Shown here: piece after piece, positions 1 to 5,657 of the stretch
Numbering within the stretch: the stretch's first letter is position 1
Layout: the number at the start of each line of letters is the position of its first letter
DNA from: Actinomycetes bacterium
Lineage (GTDB): Bacteria > Actinomycetota > Actinomycetes > S36-B12
Direction: 5' to 3'
NCBI GenBank assembly: GCA_030425745.1
Contig: JAUHZW010000072.1
Coordinates: 1-9,232, forward strand
DNA length: 9,232 nt
Notes under the pieces: generated by a model
Told to the model about the DNA's origin: nothing
Database searches by the model: none
What the model saw: only the letters and a program-made list of their open reading frames with translations
Program-made: the position numbers and the translations under genes

Positions 1-72
1 TGGGAGCCAACCGTCGAGCTGACGGAGGGGCTGAAACGCACCGCGGACTATTTCCGCTCCGAACTGGGCTGA
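1..72 (+). CDS. UDP-glucuronate decarboxylase-like SDR epimerase, C-terminal end (partial)
   Basis: Frame 1 is open from the window edge to a TGA at 70-72 and reads WEPTVELTEGLKRTADYFRS followed by ELG. The pattern W-x-P-x-V-x-L-x-E-G-L-x-x-T-x-x-Y-F-R is the typical last helix of extended SDR sugar-nucleotide enzymes, above all UDP-glucuronate decarboxylase (UDP-xylose synthase), and also of dTDP-glucose dehydratases and UDP-glucose epimerases. These are cytoplasmic NAD-dependent enzymes that supply sugars for polysaccharide or LPS. Only 23 residues are visible, so the subfamily is an inference. The next ORF starts 3 bases after the stop, which suggests an operon. This piece does not belong functionally with the phage tail genes that follow; see the junction near 165-185. 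Confidence 0.55.
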   Translation, partial: WEPTVELTEGLKRTADYFRSELG

Positions 73-75
73 GCC

Positions 76-384
76 ATGAAGTCCTGCGATCCTTTCTGCT
101 TTTCCCGCCTCACCCGATGCCTGTGCCTCGTCGGCCTGGTGGCCGGCTTCACCCCCGGGGTGACGGCGGCGCCGCAAGCGCTGGAGGTGGACGTGTTCGA
201 TCCGGATTACAGCGACGTGACTGCTGTTTCCGATCAGGTGGAGCTCGCGCTCGGTCGCTGGACCGACCTGGCAGCCGACCCGGTCGTGCATGACGTCAAG
301 CTGATGGACTCGGCCCGGTACTACGAGGACGACATCGAGCTCGAGCGAAAGCGGTTCGATTTTCTTTTCATCATCACGGTGTAG
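76..384 (+). CDS. Composite ORF: signal peptide of a secreted protein joined to a DUF3168-like phage tail terminator
   Basis: The 102-codon ORF has two unlike halves. Residues 1 to about 32 look like a Sec signal peptide: a start with Lys and Arg, a hydrophobic core (CLCLVGLVAGF) and an Ala-Ala end before PQ. From about residue 35 (PQALEVDVFDPDYSDV) to the stop it resembles tail completion/terminator proteins of the DUF3168 type: a beta strand with V-D-x-F/Y, a helix like DVTAVSDQVELAL, then an ERKRFDFLFIITV strand close to the C-terminus. Those proteins cap the tail tube in the cytoplasm and have no export signal. I therefore read bases 76 to about 170 as the start of a secreted protein coupled to the upstream epimerase gene, and about 175-384 as the 3' two thirds of a tail terminator gene. 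Its position before the tube and chaperone genes fits the usual siphophage order. The family call rests on pattern memory only. Confidence 0.55.
   Translation: MKSCDPFCFSRLTRCLCLVGLVAGFTPGVTAAPQALEVDVFDPDYSDVTAVSDQVELALGRWTDLAADPVVHDVKLMDSARYYEDDIELERKRFDFLFIITV
165..185. other. Probable junction 1: bacterial secreted-protein gene to phage tail gene
   Basis: The protein character changes inside one ORF here, from a signal peptide ending in TAA to tail-terminator sequence starting PQALEVDV. The bases at the join are GC-rich and simple (gcggcgccgcaagcg), the kind of short sequence that can be shared by unrelated genomes. The exact breakpoint cannot be fixed by eye. Confidence 0.5.
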
Positions 385-387
385 GCA

Positions 388-573
388 ATGCTGAGAACCA
401 CGATCAAGATTTACAAGGGACGCCGGGCGATGTCCATCAACCGGTCGAAACTCGCCTACTTCAAGGCGCACGGCTGGAGTGACGTCCCTGCAGTTCAAGC
501 GTCGGAGCCCGAGAAGGCCCCGGCGGAAGATTCCATCAACCAGCCGCGGAAGCGCGGCTTTCTGACGAGGTAA
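388..573 (+). CDS. Small phage protein of unknown function in the tail operon
   Basis: A 61-codon ORF sits between the tail terminator (stop at 382-384) and the tail tube gene (start at 578). I do not recognise it. It is basic at both ends (KIYKGRR near the start, QPRKRGFLTR at the end), with an acidic, Pro/Ala-rich stretch in between (EPEKAPAEDS), so much of it may be unstructured. There are two possible starts. ATG 388 follows the upstream stop by 3 bases but has no clear ribosome binding site. ATG 430 (MSINRSKLAYFKAHGW) has AAGGGA at 415-420, nine bases upstream, and would give 47 residues. The tight spacing on both sides and the shared strand support a real gene of the tail module. Confidence 0.55.
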   Translation: MLRTTIKIYKGRRAMSINRSKLAYFKAHGWSDVPAVQASEPEKAPAEDSINQPRKRGFLTR

Positions 574-577
574 GAAA

Positions 578-970
578 ATGGCAACGTATCATGGTAATGA
601 CGGGTCGGTGCTGGTCGGCGCCAACGCTGTCGGCGAGGTGGTCTCGTTCTCCTACAACGAGTCGGCGAACATCATCCGCGATGACGCGATGGGGGATGCT
701 GACGAGACCAATATCGCGGGCAAGAATTCCGCGACTGGCTCAATCACGGCGCACTTCGATTCCGGGGACACCGACGGCCAGGTTGAGCTGACTGCCGGAT
801 CGTCTGTGAGTCTGGTATTGCACCCGGAGGGCACCGGCACCGGACTCACGGAACTGTCGTTCACGGCAATCGTTTCCAGCCGGGCTATCACGGTCGAGCA
901 CGAGGGCATCGTCCAGGTGCAGTTCGACTTCACCCGCACCGGCGCCACGACCGAGGGTGACCAGTCCTGA
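578..970 (+). CDS. Phage major tail tube protein
   Basis: The 130-residue protein forms the stacked hexameric rings of the tail tube of a long-tailed phage; this role is inferred from its order and composition. It is Gly/Ser/Thr-rich and almost wholly beta-strand in character. It opens with a short strand segment (ATYHGNDGSVLVGANAVGEV), has a DDAMGDADET loop, and ends in strands such as ITVEHEGIVQVQFDFTRTG, typical of tail tube families where a target-insertion strand is followed by a small-molecule-like beta sandwich. GAGG at 567-570 lies 7 bases before the ATG and overlaps the end of the previous gene. The stop TGA (968-970) shares one base with the ATG of the chaperone gene, so the two are translationally coupled. 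A tail tube directly before the chaperone and tape measure genes is the standard siphophage arrangement. Confidence 0.75.
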   Translation: MATYHGNDGSVLVGANAVGEVVSFSYNESANIIRDDAMGDADETNIAGKNSATGSITAHFDSGDTDGQVELTAGSSVSLVLHPEGTGTGLTELSFTAIVSSRAITVEHEGIVQVQFDFTRTGATTEGDQS

Positions 971-1404
971 TGGGTCGAAAGGAAACTCTCGCGATCATCG
1001 CGGAGAACAGCAAGAAGAAACTCACCAAGGTGCAGGGCACCATTCCTTTCGGCCAGATCTGCAAGGCCTGGTGCGAATCGAACGATATCGAGTTCGAGGG
1101 CGACGAGGACGAGGTCTGGCATTACCGTGGTACCACGGTCCGGGAGTCGGACACGATCATGAAGCCCGCGCAGGCGGGCGATCACAACCAGGCGCTCTGT
1201 CGCGCGATTCACATCCGGGCCTGCACCGAGAGCGGGAAGAAGTTGTTCCAGCCGCGCGACCTGGACACGATCCAGAGCCTGGACCCGGAAATCATCCACT
1301 CCTGCATTGCCTACATGGGCGGGTACGACGCGATCATTGACGACGCGAATCCCGACACGGAGACCATGGCAAAAAACTCCGATTCGACTCACGAACCAGG
1401 CTGA
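970..1404 (+). CDS. Tail assembly chaperone, G-like product (zero frame)
   Basis: The 144-residue product is the shorter of two overlapping chaperones that bind the tape measure protein during tail assembly and are absent from the finished virion, as known for lambda gpG. It is charged and mostly helical, with a DIEFEGDEDEVWHY acidic patch in the middle and a helical C-terminal half (DLDTIQSLDPEIIHSC). The last residues are polar (TMAKNSDSTHEPG), as is usual where the frameshift leaves the domain. Translation starts at ATG 970, inside the stop of the tube gene, with GAGGGTGA at 953-960. The assignment depends mainly on its place between tube and tape measure and on the frameshift signal at 1371-1377, both typical of this family. 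Confidence 0.8.
   Translation: MGRKETLAIIAENSKKKLTKVQGTIPFGQICKAWCESNDIEFEGDEDEVWHYRGTTVRESDTIMKPAQAGDHNQALCRAIHIRACTESGKKLFQPRDLDTIQSLDPEIIHSCIAYMGGYDAIIDDANPDTETMAKNSDSTHEPG
1371..1377 (+). other. Programmed -1 frameshift slippery heptamer A AAA AAC
   Basis: In the zero frame the codons are GCA AAA AAC, so the heptamer A AAA AAC is exactly in register for X XXY YYZ slippage: both tRNAs can re-pair with AAA AAA after a -1 move. It lies 25 bases before the zero-frame stop (1402-1404). The -1 frame is open from here to 1523. I see only weak 4-bp pairing downstream (CCAG 1396-1399 with CTGG near 1413-1416), so a stimulatory structure is not obvious. In lambda and many siphophages a -1 slip at this place makes the G-T fusion. 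Confidence 0.85.
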
Positions 1405-1523
1405 TATTGGATCTGGCCTACGCTCTCGGCAAGTCGATAGACGAGATCCTCGACATGCCGAACAGCCACCTGGGCCTGTGGGTCGCCTACTTCAACAACA
1501 AAGCCGAGGACAGACGTGGCTAA
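1377..1523 (+). CDS. Frameshift extension: T-like domain of the G-T tail chaperone
   Basis: This -1 frame segment has no proper start of its own and is reached by slippage at 1371-1377. It adds 48 codons to the first 136 of the chaperone, giving a fusion of about 184 residues with the stop TAA at 1521-1523. The core reads LDLAYALGKSIDEILDMPNS followed by HLGLWVAYFNNKAEDRRG. A helix with a hydrophobic pattern, then an 'LP/MP-x-S-x-L-x-L-W-x-A-Y-F' motif, is characteristic of tail assembly chaperone T domains, which link G to the tape measure protein. Its end overlaps the GTG start of the tape measure gene (1516) by 8 bases. As in other siphophages, the fusion should be the minor product. Confidence 0.8.
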   Translation, partial: LRFDSRTRLILDLAYALGKSIDEILDMPNSHLGLWVAYFNNKAEDRRG

Positions 1524-2142
1524 TCCGGTCATCGAGGTCGATTTTCGTGCCCAGACCACCAAGTTTCTGCAGGCCACCGAGCGGGTGGAGAAGAAGCTGG
1601 ATCGTGTCGGAAAGCGCGCGCAGTCCCTCGGCAAGTCGTTCGCGCGCCTGGCCGGCGCCGCGGTTGGGGCCGCCGGCGTTGCCGGTATCGGCGCGCTGAC
1701 GAAATCCACGCTCAACTACGCCGACGCCACGATCAAGGCCAGCCGTGCTGCCGGCATCAACGTGGAGACATTCCAGGAACTAGGTCATGCTGCGGGCCTG
1801 TCCGGCATCGAGCAAGCGGCACTGGGGTCCGGCCTGGCGGCATTTAACAAGCGCCTGGGCGAGCTCAAGAGTGGCACCGGCGCGCTGTCCACATTCCTGG
1901 GGAAGTACGACGAGGGGCTGGAGAGCGCCATCGTCGGCACCCGGAACACGGACGAGGCCCTGGAATTGCTGATCGGCCGCCTGGCCGAGATCGAGGATCC
2001 AGCAGAGCGCGCCGCCCTGGCCGCTGCGGCGTTCGGGGGCTTCGCGGCGCTGCGCTTCTACCTCGTCACCCGCCTCGGCGAGCGGGTGGTGGCCGACGTG
2101 CGCAGCGCGGTCGATGAGGCGGGCTACGAACTGGTCGGCTGA
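1516..2142 (+). CDS. Tape measure protein, N-terminal part, running in frame into foreign sequence
   Basis: Residues 1 to about 172 (to about base 2035) look like the start of a phage tape measure protein, which sets tail length. There is an opening strand (ANPVIEVDFRAQTTKF), a long helical, coiled-coil-like stretch with Lys and Glu (ATERVEKKLDRVGKRAQSLG), a small hydrophobic Gly/Ala patch (LAGAAVGAAGVAGIGAL), and then the widespread tape-measure segment around YADATIKASRAAGINVETFQ and LGHAAGLSGIEQ. The start is GTG 1516, with GAGGA at 1506-1510. Full-length family members run to many hundreds of residues, so the gene is cut. After about residue 175 the sequence matches an ABC exporter segment (ALRFYLVTRLGERVVAD) and ends in what looks like a CopZ tail (AVDEAGYELVG). 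The 208-residue product is therefore unlikely to be a natural protein. Confidence 0.75.
   Translation: MANPVIEVDFRAQTTKFLQATERVEKKLDRVGKRAQSLGKSFARLAGAAVGAAGVAGIGALTKSTLNYADATIKASRAAGINVETFQELGHAAGLSGIEQAALGSGLAAFNKRLGELKSGTGALSTFLGKYDEGLESAIVGTRNTDEALELLIGRLAEIEDPAERAALAAAAFGGFAALRFYLVTRLGERVVADVRSAVDEAGYELVG
2036..2105 (+). pseudogene. Short ABC-exporter membrane segment (about 60-70 bases) between two junctions
   Basis: The in-frame residues ALRFYLVTRLGERVVAD, followed by VR, match my memory of the early transmembrane domain of type IV (MsbA-like) ABC exporters, where 'RxYLxxxLGERVVADLR' is a recurring pattern on the first intracellular loop. Neither a tape measure protein nor a copper chaperone should contain this. 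No Walker motifs or further transmembrane helices follow, so only about 20 codons of such a gene are present. The limits are approximate, because the flanks (AAAAFGG on the left, VRSAV on the right) could belong to either neighbour. Confidence 0.45.
2098..2142 (+). CDS. Probable 3' end of a CopZ-like copper chaperone gene (partial)
   Basis: The last residues of the composite ORF, VRSAVDEAGYELVG, resemble the C-terminal helix and strand of a small heavy-metal-associated (HMA) domain protein, in which 'A-V-x-E-A-G-Y-x-x' is the usual ending. The N-terminal part with the Cu-binding CxxC is missing because the sequence switches to ABC-exporter-like sequence upstream. A copZ gene directly before copA is a very common arrangement: CopZ carries Cu+ in the cytoplasm and hands it to the ATPase. 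The stop (2140-2142) is 38 bases before the copA start. With only about 14 residues visible, context carries much of this call. Confidence 0.45.
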   Translation: MRSAVDEAGYELVG

Positions 2143-2149
2143 ACGCCGA

Positions 2150-2162
2150 CCCCGACACGGGG
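2150..2162 (+). other. Small hairpin between the copZ remnant and copA
   Basis: CCCCG (2150-2154) and CGGGG (2158-2162) form a perfect 5-bp stem with an ACA loop, 5 bases before the copA ribosome binding site. There is no U-tract, so it is not a convincing terminator. It could affect mRNA processing or translation of copA, or be chance in GC-rich DNA. Confidence 0.25.
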
Positions 2163-2180
2163 CGAGTGAGGACGCGAGGC

Positions 2181-4445
2181 ATGCCTGGCACCGCCGTGGG
2201 AGCCGAACGCGAGGTCGACCTCGCCATCTCGGGCATGACCTGCTCGTCATGCGCCATGCGGATCGAGAAGAAGCTCAACCGCATGCCCGGCGTCGAGGCC
2301 ACGGTCAACTATGCGACCGAGAAGGCGCACGTACTCCTGCCCGAGGGGGTCAGCGTCGAGGATGCGATCGCCGTGGTCGAGGCCACCGGGTACCAGGCCA
2401 CCCCGCCGCAGGAGCCGACGGCCGCGGTCGACGACGAGCCGGAGGTGGATCCCGAGGTTGCCGACCTGCGGCAGCGCCTGCTCGTCAGCGCGGCACTCGC
2501 CATCCCGGTGGTCCTCCTCGCCATGGTGCCGCCGCTGCAGTTCACCTACTGGCAGTGGGCCTCTCTGACGCTGGCCGCCCCCGTCGTGGTCTGGGGTGCA
2601 TGGCCCTTCCACCGTGCCGCGTGGATCAACGCCCGGCACGGGGCGGCCACCATGGACACCCTCGTCTCCCTCGGGGTCATCGCCGCCTTCCTGTGGTCGC
2701 TGTACGCCCTGTTCCTCGGCGGTGCCGGCGAGCCGGGCATGACCATGACGTTCAGCCTGCTGCCGCATGGTGAGGAGGGCACGGCGGAGATCTACCTCGA
2801 GGTGGCTGCGGCCGTCACGGTCTTCATCCTGCTCGGCCGGTACCTCGAGGCCCGCGCGAAGAATCGATCCGGGGCAGCGCTGCGTGCCCTGGCCGAGCAG
2901 GGGGCGCGTGAGGCGTCGATCCTGCGCGACGACGCCGAGGTCCGGGTGCCCATCGAGCAGGTGGCCGTCGGTGATCGCTTCGTCGTGCGCCCCGGGGAGA
3001 AGGTCGCGACCGACGGCGTCGTCGTGGAGGGTGCCTCCGCGATCGACACCAGTCTGGTGACCGGCGAGCCGATTCCGGTGGACGTCCGCACCGGTGATGC
3101 GGTCACGGGTGCCACGGTCAACGTCGGAGGCCGACTCGTCGTCGAGGCCACTCGGGTCGGCGCTGACACGCAGTTGGCGCAGATCGCCCGGCTCGTGGAG
3201 CAGGCCCAGTCGGGCAAGGCACCGGTCCAGCGCCTCGCCGATCGCGTGGCGGGGGTCTTCGTCCCGATCGTCATGGGACTGGCCCTGGTGACGCTGATCG
3301 GCTGGATCGTCCTCACCGGGGATGTGCAGATGGCCTTCACGGCCGCGGTCGCCGTCCTCATCATCGCCTGCCCCTGCGCCCTCGGGCTGGCGACACCGAC
3401 GGCACTCCTCGTCGGCACCGGTCGCGGAGCCCAGTTGGGCATCCTCATCAAGGGTCCGCAGGTGCTGGAGTCGACCCGCCGGGTCGACACGATCGTGCTC
3501 GACAAGACCGGCACCGTGACCACCGGTCGGATGGCCCTGATCGAGGTCGTGACGGCACACGATGTCTCGGACGACGACCTCCTGCGCTGGGCCGGCGCCC
3601 TCGAGGACGCCTCGGAGCACCCCATCGGCCGTGCCGTGGCCGAGGGCGCCCGTGAGCGGGGCATCACCCTCCCCACCGTCGAGGACTTCTCCTCCACGCA
3701 GGGCCGCGGGGTGCAGGGAGTCGTCGAGGGCCGTGCTCTCGTCGCGGGTCGTCCCGCGTGGCTGGCGGAGGAGTGGTCGGTGACCGAGCCCGGTCACCTC
3801 GCCGACGCCCGCGCAGGTCGCGAGGCCGAGGGCCGCACCGTGATCTCGATCGCCGTGGACGGCCGTGCCGCCGGCATCGTCGTCGTCTCCGACACCGTCA
3901 AGCCCGGGAGCCGCGAGTCTGTCGCCGCCCTGCGGTCACTCGGGCTCACCCCGGTGCTGCTGACCGGTGATCACCGCCGGGCGGCGGAGCGGGTCGCCCA
4001 TGAGGTGGGCATCGATGAGGTCATCGCCGACGTGCTGCCTGCCGACAAGGCGGATGCGGTCGCGGAGCGACAGGCTCGCGGTGACGTCGTCGCCATGGTC
4101 GGTGACGGCGTCAACGACGCTGCGGCACTCGCGCGGGCCGACCTCGGCATGGCGATGGGCACGGGCACCGATGTCGCGATCGAGGCCTCGGACATCACCC
4201 TCGTGCGCAGCGATCTCGGCGCCGTGGTCGACGGGATCCGGCTGTCCCGGCGAACTCTCGCGATCATCAAGGGCAACCTGTTCTGGGCCTTCGCCTACAA
4301 CGTGGCGGCGATCCCGCTGGCCATGGCCGGCCTGCTCAACCCGATGATCGCCGGGGCTGCCATGGCGTTCTCCTCGGTGTTCGTGGTGACCAACAGCCTT
4401 CGCCTGCGGGGCTTCCGGAGCGCATCGGCCGCGCGTCCTGCATGA
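2181..4445 (+). CDS. copA: Cu+-exporting P-type ATPase (P1B-1)
   Basis: The 754-residue inner-membrane pump exports Cu+ (and probably Ag+) using ATP. It has one N-terminal HMA domain with GMTCSSC (Cys21 and Cys24), a linker, and paired membrane helices. Next come the actuator motif TGEP (294-297), the transport-site CPC motif in helix 6 (397-399), the phosphorylated Asp441 in DKTGT, the HP motif of the nucleotide domain (480-481) and the hinge GDGVND (641-646). The last helices contain FAYN and MAFSSVFVVTNSLRL, the Cu+-type signature with Asn/Tyr and Met/Ser. Length and motif set are complete. I chose ATG 2181, with GAGGA at 2168-2172, over the GTG at 2166. It probably forms an operon with the truncated copZ upstream. 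The malY-like gene starts 8 bases after its stop. Confidence 0.95.
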   Translation: MPGTAVGAEREVDLAISGMTCSSCAMRIEKKLNRMPGVEATVNYATEKAHVLLPEGVSVEDAIAVVEATGYQATPPQEPTAAVDDEPEVDPEVADLRQRLLVSAALAIPVVLLAMVPPLQFTYWQWASLTLAAPVVVWGAWPFHRAAWINARHGAATMDTLVSLGVIAAFLWSLYALFLGGAGEPGMTMTFSLLPHGEEGTAEIYLEVAAAVTVFILLGRYLEARAKNRSGAALRALAEQGAREASILRDDAEVRVPIEQVAVGDRFVVRPGEKVATDGVVVEGASAIDTSLVTGEPIPVDVRTGDAVTGATVNVGGRLVVEATRVGADTQLAQIARLVEQAQSGKAPVQRLADRVAGVFVPIVMGLALVTLIGWIVLTGDVQMAFTAAVAVLIIACPCALGLATPTALLVGTGRGAQLGILIKGPQVLESTRRVDTIVLDKTGTVTTGRMALIEVVTAHDVSDDDLLRWAGALEDASEHPIGRAVAEGARERGITLPTVEDFSSTQGRGVQGVVEGRALVAGRPAWLAEEWSVTEPGHLADARAGREAEGRTVISIAVDGRAAGIVVVSDTVKPGSRESVAALRSLGLTPVLLTGDHRRAAERVAHEVGIDEVIADVLPADKADAVAERQARGDVVAMVGDGVNDAAALARADLGMAMGTGTDVAIEASDITLVRSDLGAVVDGIRLSRRTLAIIKGNLFWAFAYNVAAIPLAMAGLLNPMIAGAAMAFSSVFVVTNSLRLRGFRSASAARPA

Positions 4446-4452
4446 TCCGTGC

Positions 4453-5619
4453 ATGACCGCTCTCGATCCGCCCTTCGACGTCGCTGACATCGATCTCGCC
4501 ACGCTTCGCCAGCGGCAGAGCGCCAAGTACCGGCAGTATCCGGCGGACGTGATCCCGGCCTGGGTCGCCGAGATGGACTTCCCCCTCGCCGAGCCGATCG
4601 CCGACGCCCTCCATGCCGCGATCGACCGTTCCGACACCGGGTACCGATCCGCCGAAGGCCTGCCGGAGGCCACGGTCGCATTCCTCGAGGAGACGTGGGG
4701 TTGGAGCGTCGCACCCGGACGCGTGGTGGCCATCCCGGATGTGCTGACCGGTGTGGCCCAGTCGATCGCCCTGCTGACCGAGCCGGGGGACGGCGTGGTG
4801 GTGAACCCACCGGTGTACCCGCCCTTCTTCAGCACCATCCGCGATGTCGTGGGCCGCACCGTGGTCGAGGTGCCGATGCGGCAGGTCGACGGTGTCTACT
4901 CCCTCGATCTCGTCGGCCTTGCCGAGGCGTTCGCCCGGCCGGACGTCACGGCCTTCCTGCTGTGCAGCCCGCACAACCCGACCGGCACCGTCCCCACGCG
5001 GAGCGAACTGTCGGAGATCGCCCGCCTCTCGGACGAGTTCGGCGTCGCCGTGATCTCCGACGAGATCCATGCCCCGCTCACTCTTCCGGGTGCCGAGCAC
5101 CGTCCCTACCTGACCGTCGCCGGTCCGGATGCTCGCGCGATCACGCTCGTTGCCGCGTCCAAGGCCTGGAACCTGGCCGGCCTGAAGTGCGCACAGCTCA
5201 TCGGCACAGATCTGACGGCTGACATCGTCAGCCGTCGGCTGCCCCTCGAGGTCATGTACGGCACCGGGCACCTCGGAGTCATCGCCTCGGTGGCGGCCTA
5301 CCGTCACGGCCGTCCCTGGCTGGACCATGTGCTCGACATCCTCGACGGCAACCGTCGGCTGCTCGGGGACCTCCTCGCGGAGCACGTCCCCGATGCGGTC
5401 TACACCGCTCCGGAGGCCTCCTACCTCGCCTGGATCGGTCTGCCGGGCTGGGGCGATGATCCGGCCCTGGGGATCCTGCGCGACGCTCGGGTCGCCCTGA
5501 ACCGCGGCCCGACCTTCGGTCCCGGCGGCGAGAGGCATGTGCGGATGAACCTCGCGACGTCGCCGGCGATCCTGACCGAGATCGTCGATCGCATGGCCGC
5601 GCACGCGCCACGGCTCTGA
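4453..5619 (+). CDS. PLP-dependent C-S lyase, MalY/PatB type (cystathionine beta-lyase)
   Basis: The 388-residue protein is a fold-type I aminotransferase-like enzyme of the MalY/PatB group, which cleaves C-S bonds in cystathionine or cysteine and releases homocysteine or sulfide plus pyruvate and ammonia. The N-terminus has the group's WVAEMDFPLAEPI motif. Visible active-site features are the SPHNPTG loop (Asn175), ISDEIH with Asp203 contacting the PLP ring nitrogen, the Schiff-base Lys237 in SKAWNLAGLKCA, and the carboxylate-binding Arg364 in RHVRMNLA. The length is normal. Start ATG 4453 is only 8 bases after the copA stop and has no clear ribosome binding site, so translation may depend on coupling to copA. 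No functional link to copper is evident beyond sulfur chemistry. The exact substrate cannot be told from sequence, and some members act as transcriptional modulators or aminotransferases. Confidence 0.88.
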   Translation: MTALDPPFDVADIDLATLRQRQSAKYRQYPADVIPAWVAEMDFPLAEPIADALHAAIDRSDTGYRSAEGLPEATVAFLEETWGWSVAPGRVVAIPDVLTGVAQSIALLTEPGDGVVVNPPVYPPFFSTIRDVVGRTVVEVPMRQVDGVYSLDLVGLAEAFARPDVTAFLLCSPHNPTGTVPTRSELSEIARLSDEFGVAVISDEIHAPLTLPGAEHRPYLTVAGPDARAITLVAASKAWNLAGLKCAQLIGTDLTADIVSRRLPLEVMYGTGHLGVIASVAAYRHGRPWLDHVLDILDGNRRLLGDLLAEHVPDAVYTAPEASYLAWIGLPGWGDDPALGILRDARVALNRGPTFGPGGERHVRMNLATSPAILTEIVDRMAAHAPRL

Positions 5620-5657
5620 TGTGCGACTCGGAGCCGACCTCGTGATCCAATGGGGGA
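5620..5657 (+). promoter_or_regulatory. Candidate leaderless promoter for the SGNH hydrolase gene
   Basis: TCCAAT (5646-5651) sits 6 bases before the GTG at 5658 and is a fair -10 match. Seventeen bases upstream is GCGACT (5623-5628), which has only the GAC core of a -35. This spacing would place the transcription start at or next to the start codon, as in the leaderless mRNAs common in actinobacteria. An in-frame TGA at 5643-5645 excludes a longer ORF, and GGGGGA (5652-5657) abuts the GTG too closely to act as a normal ribosome binding site. Confidence 0.35.

Noticed and set aside
652..1392. 246-codon minus-strand ORF across the tube and chaperone genes
   Set aside because: It runs opposite to coupled tail genes that carry ribosome binding sites and a frameshift signal, and it has no recognisable motif.
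175..2040. An integrated prophage or a gene transfer agent in the actinobacterial chromosome
   Set aside because: Only a partial tail module is present, cut inside the tape measure and terminator genes, with no integrase, attachment site or head genes. An assembly join explains it more simply.
2166..2180. GTG 2166 as the copA start
   Set aside because: It would overlap the GAGGA site that serves ATG 2181, and it adds only five residues with no family support.
2247..3797. 516-codon minus-strand ORF opposite copA
   Set aside because: It is a GC-driven antisense shadow of copA. Its translation is rich in Arg, Asp, Gly and His and shows no domain, while the plus strand has every P-type ATPase motif.
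4336..5604. 422-codon minus-strand ORF opposite the malY-like gene
   Set aside because: Antisense shadow with low-complexity Arg/Gly/Asp/His composition; the plus strand encodes a complete PLP enzyme.
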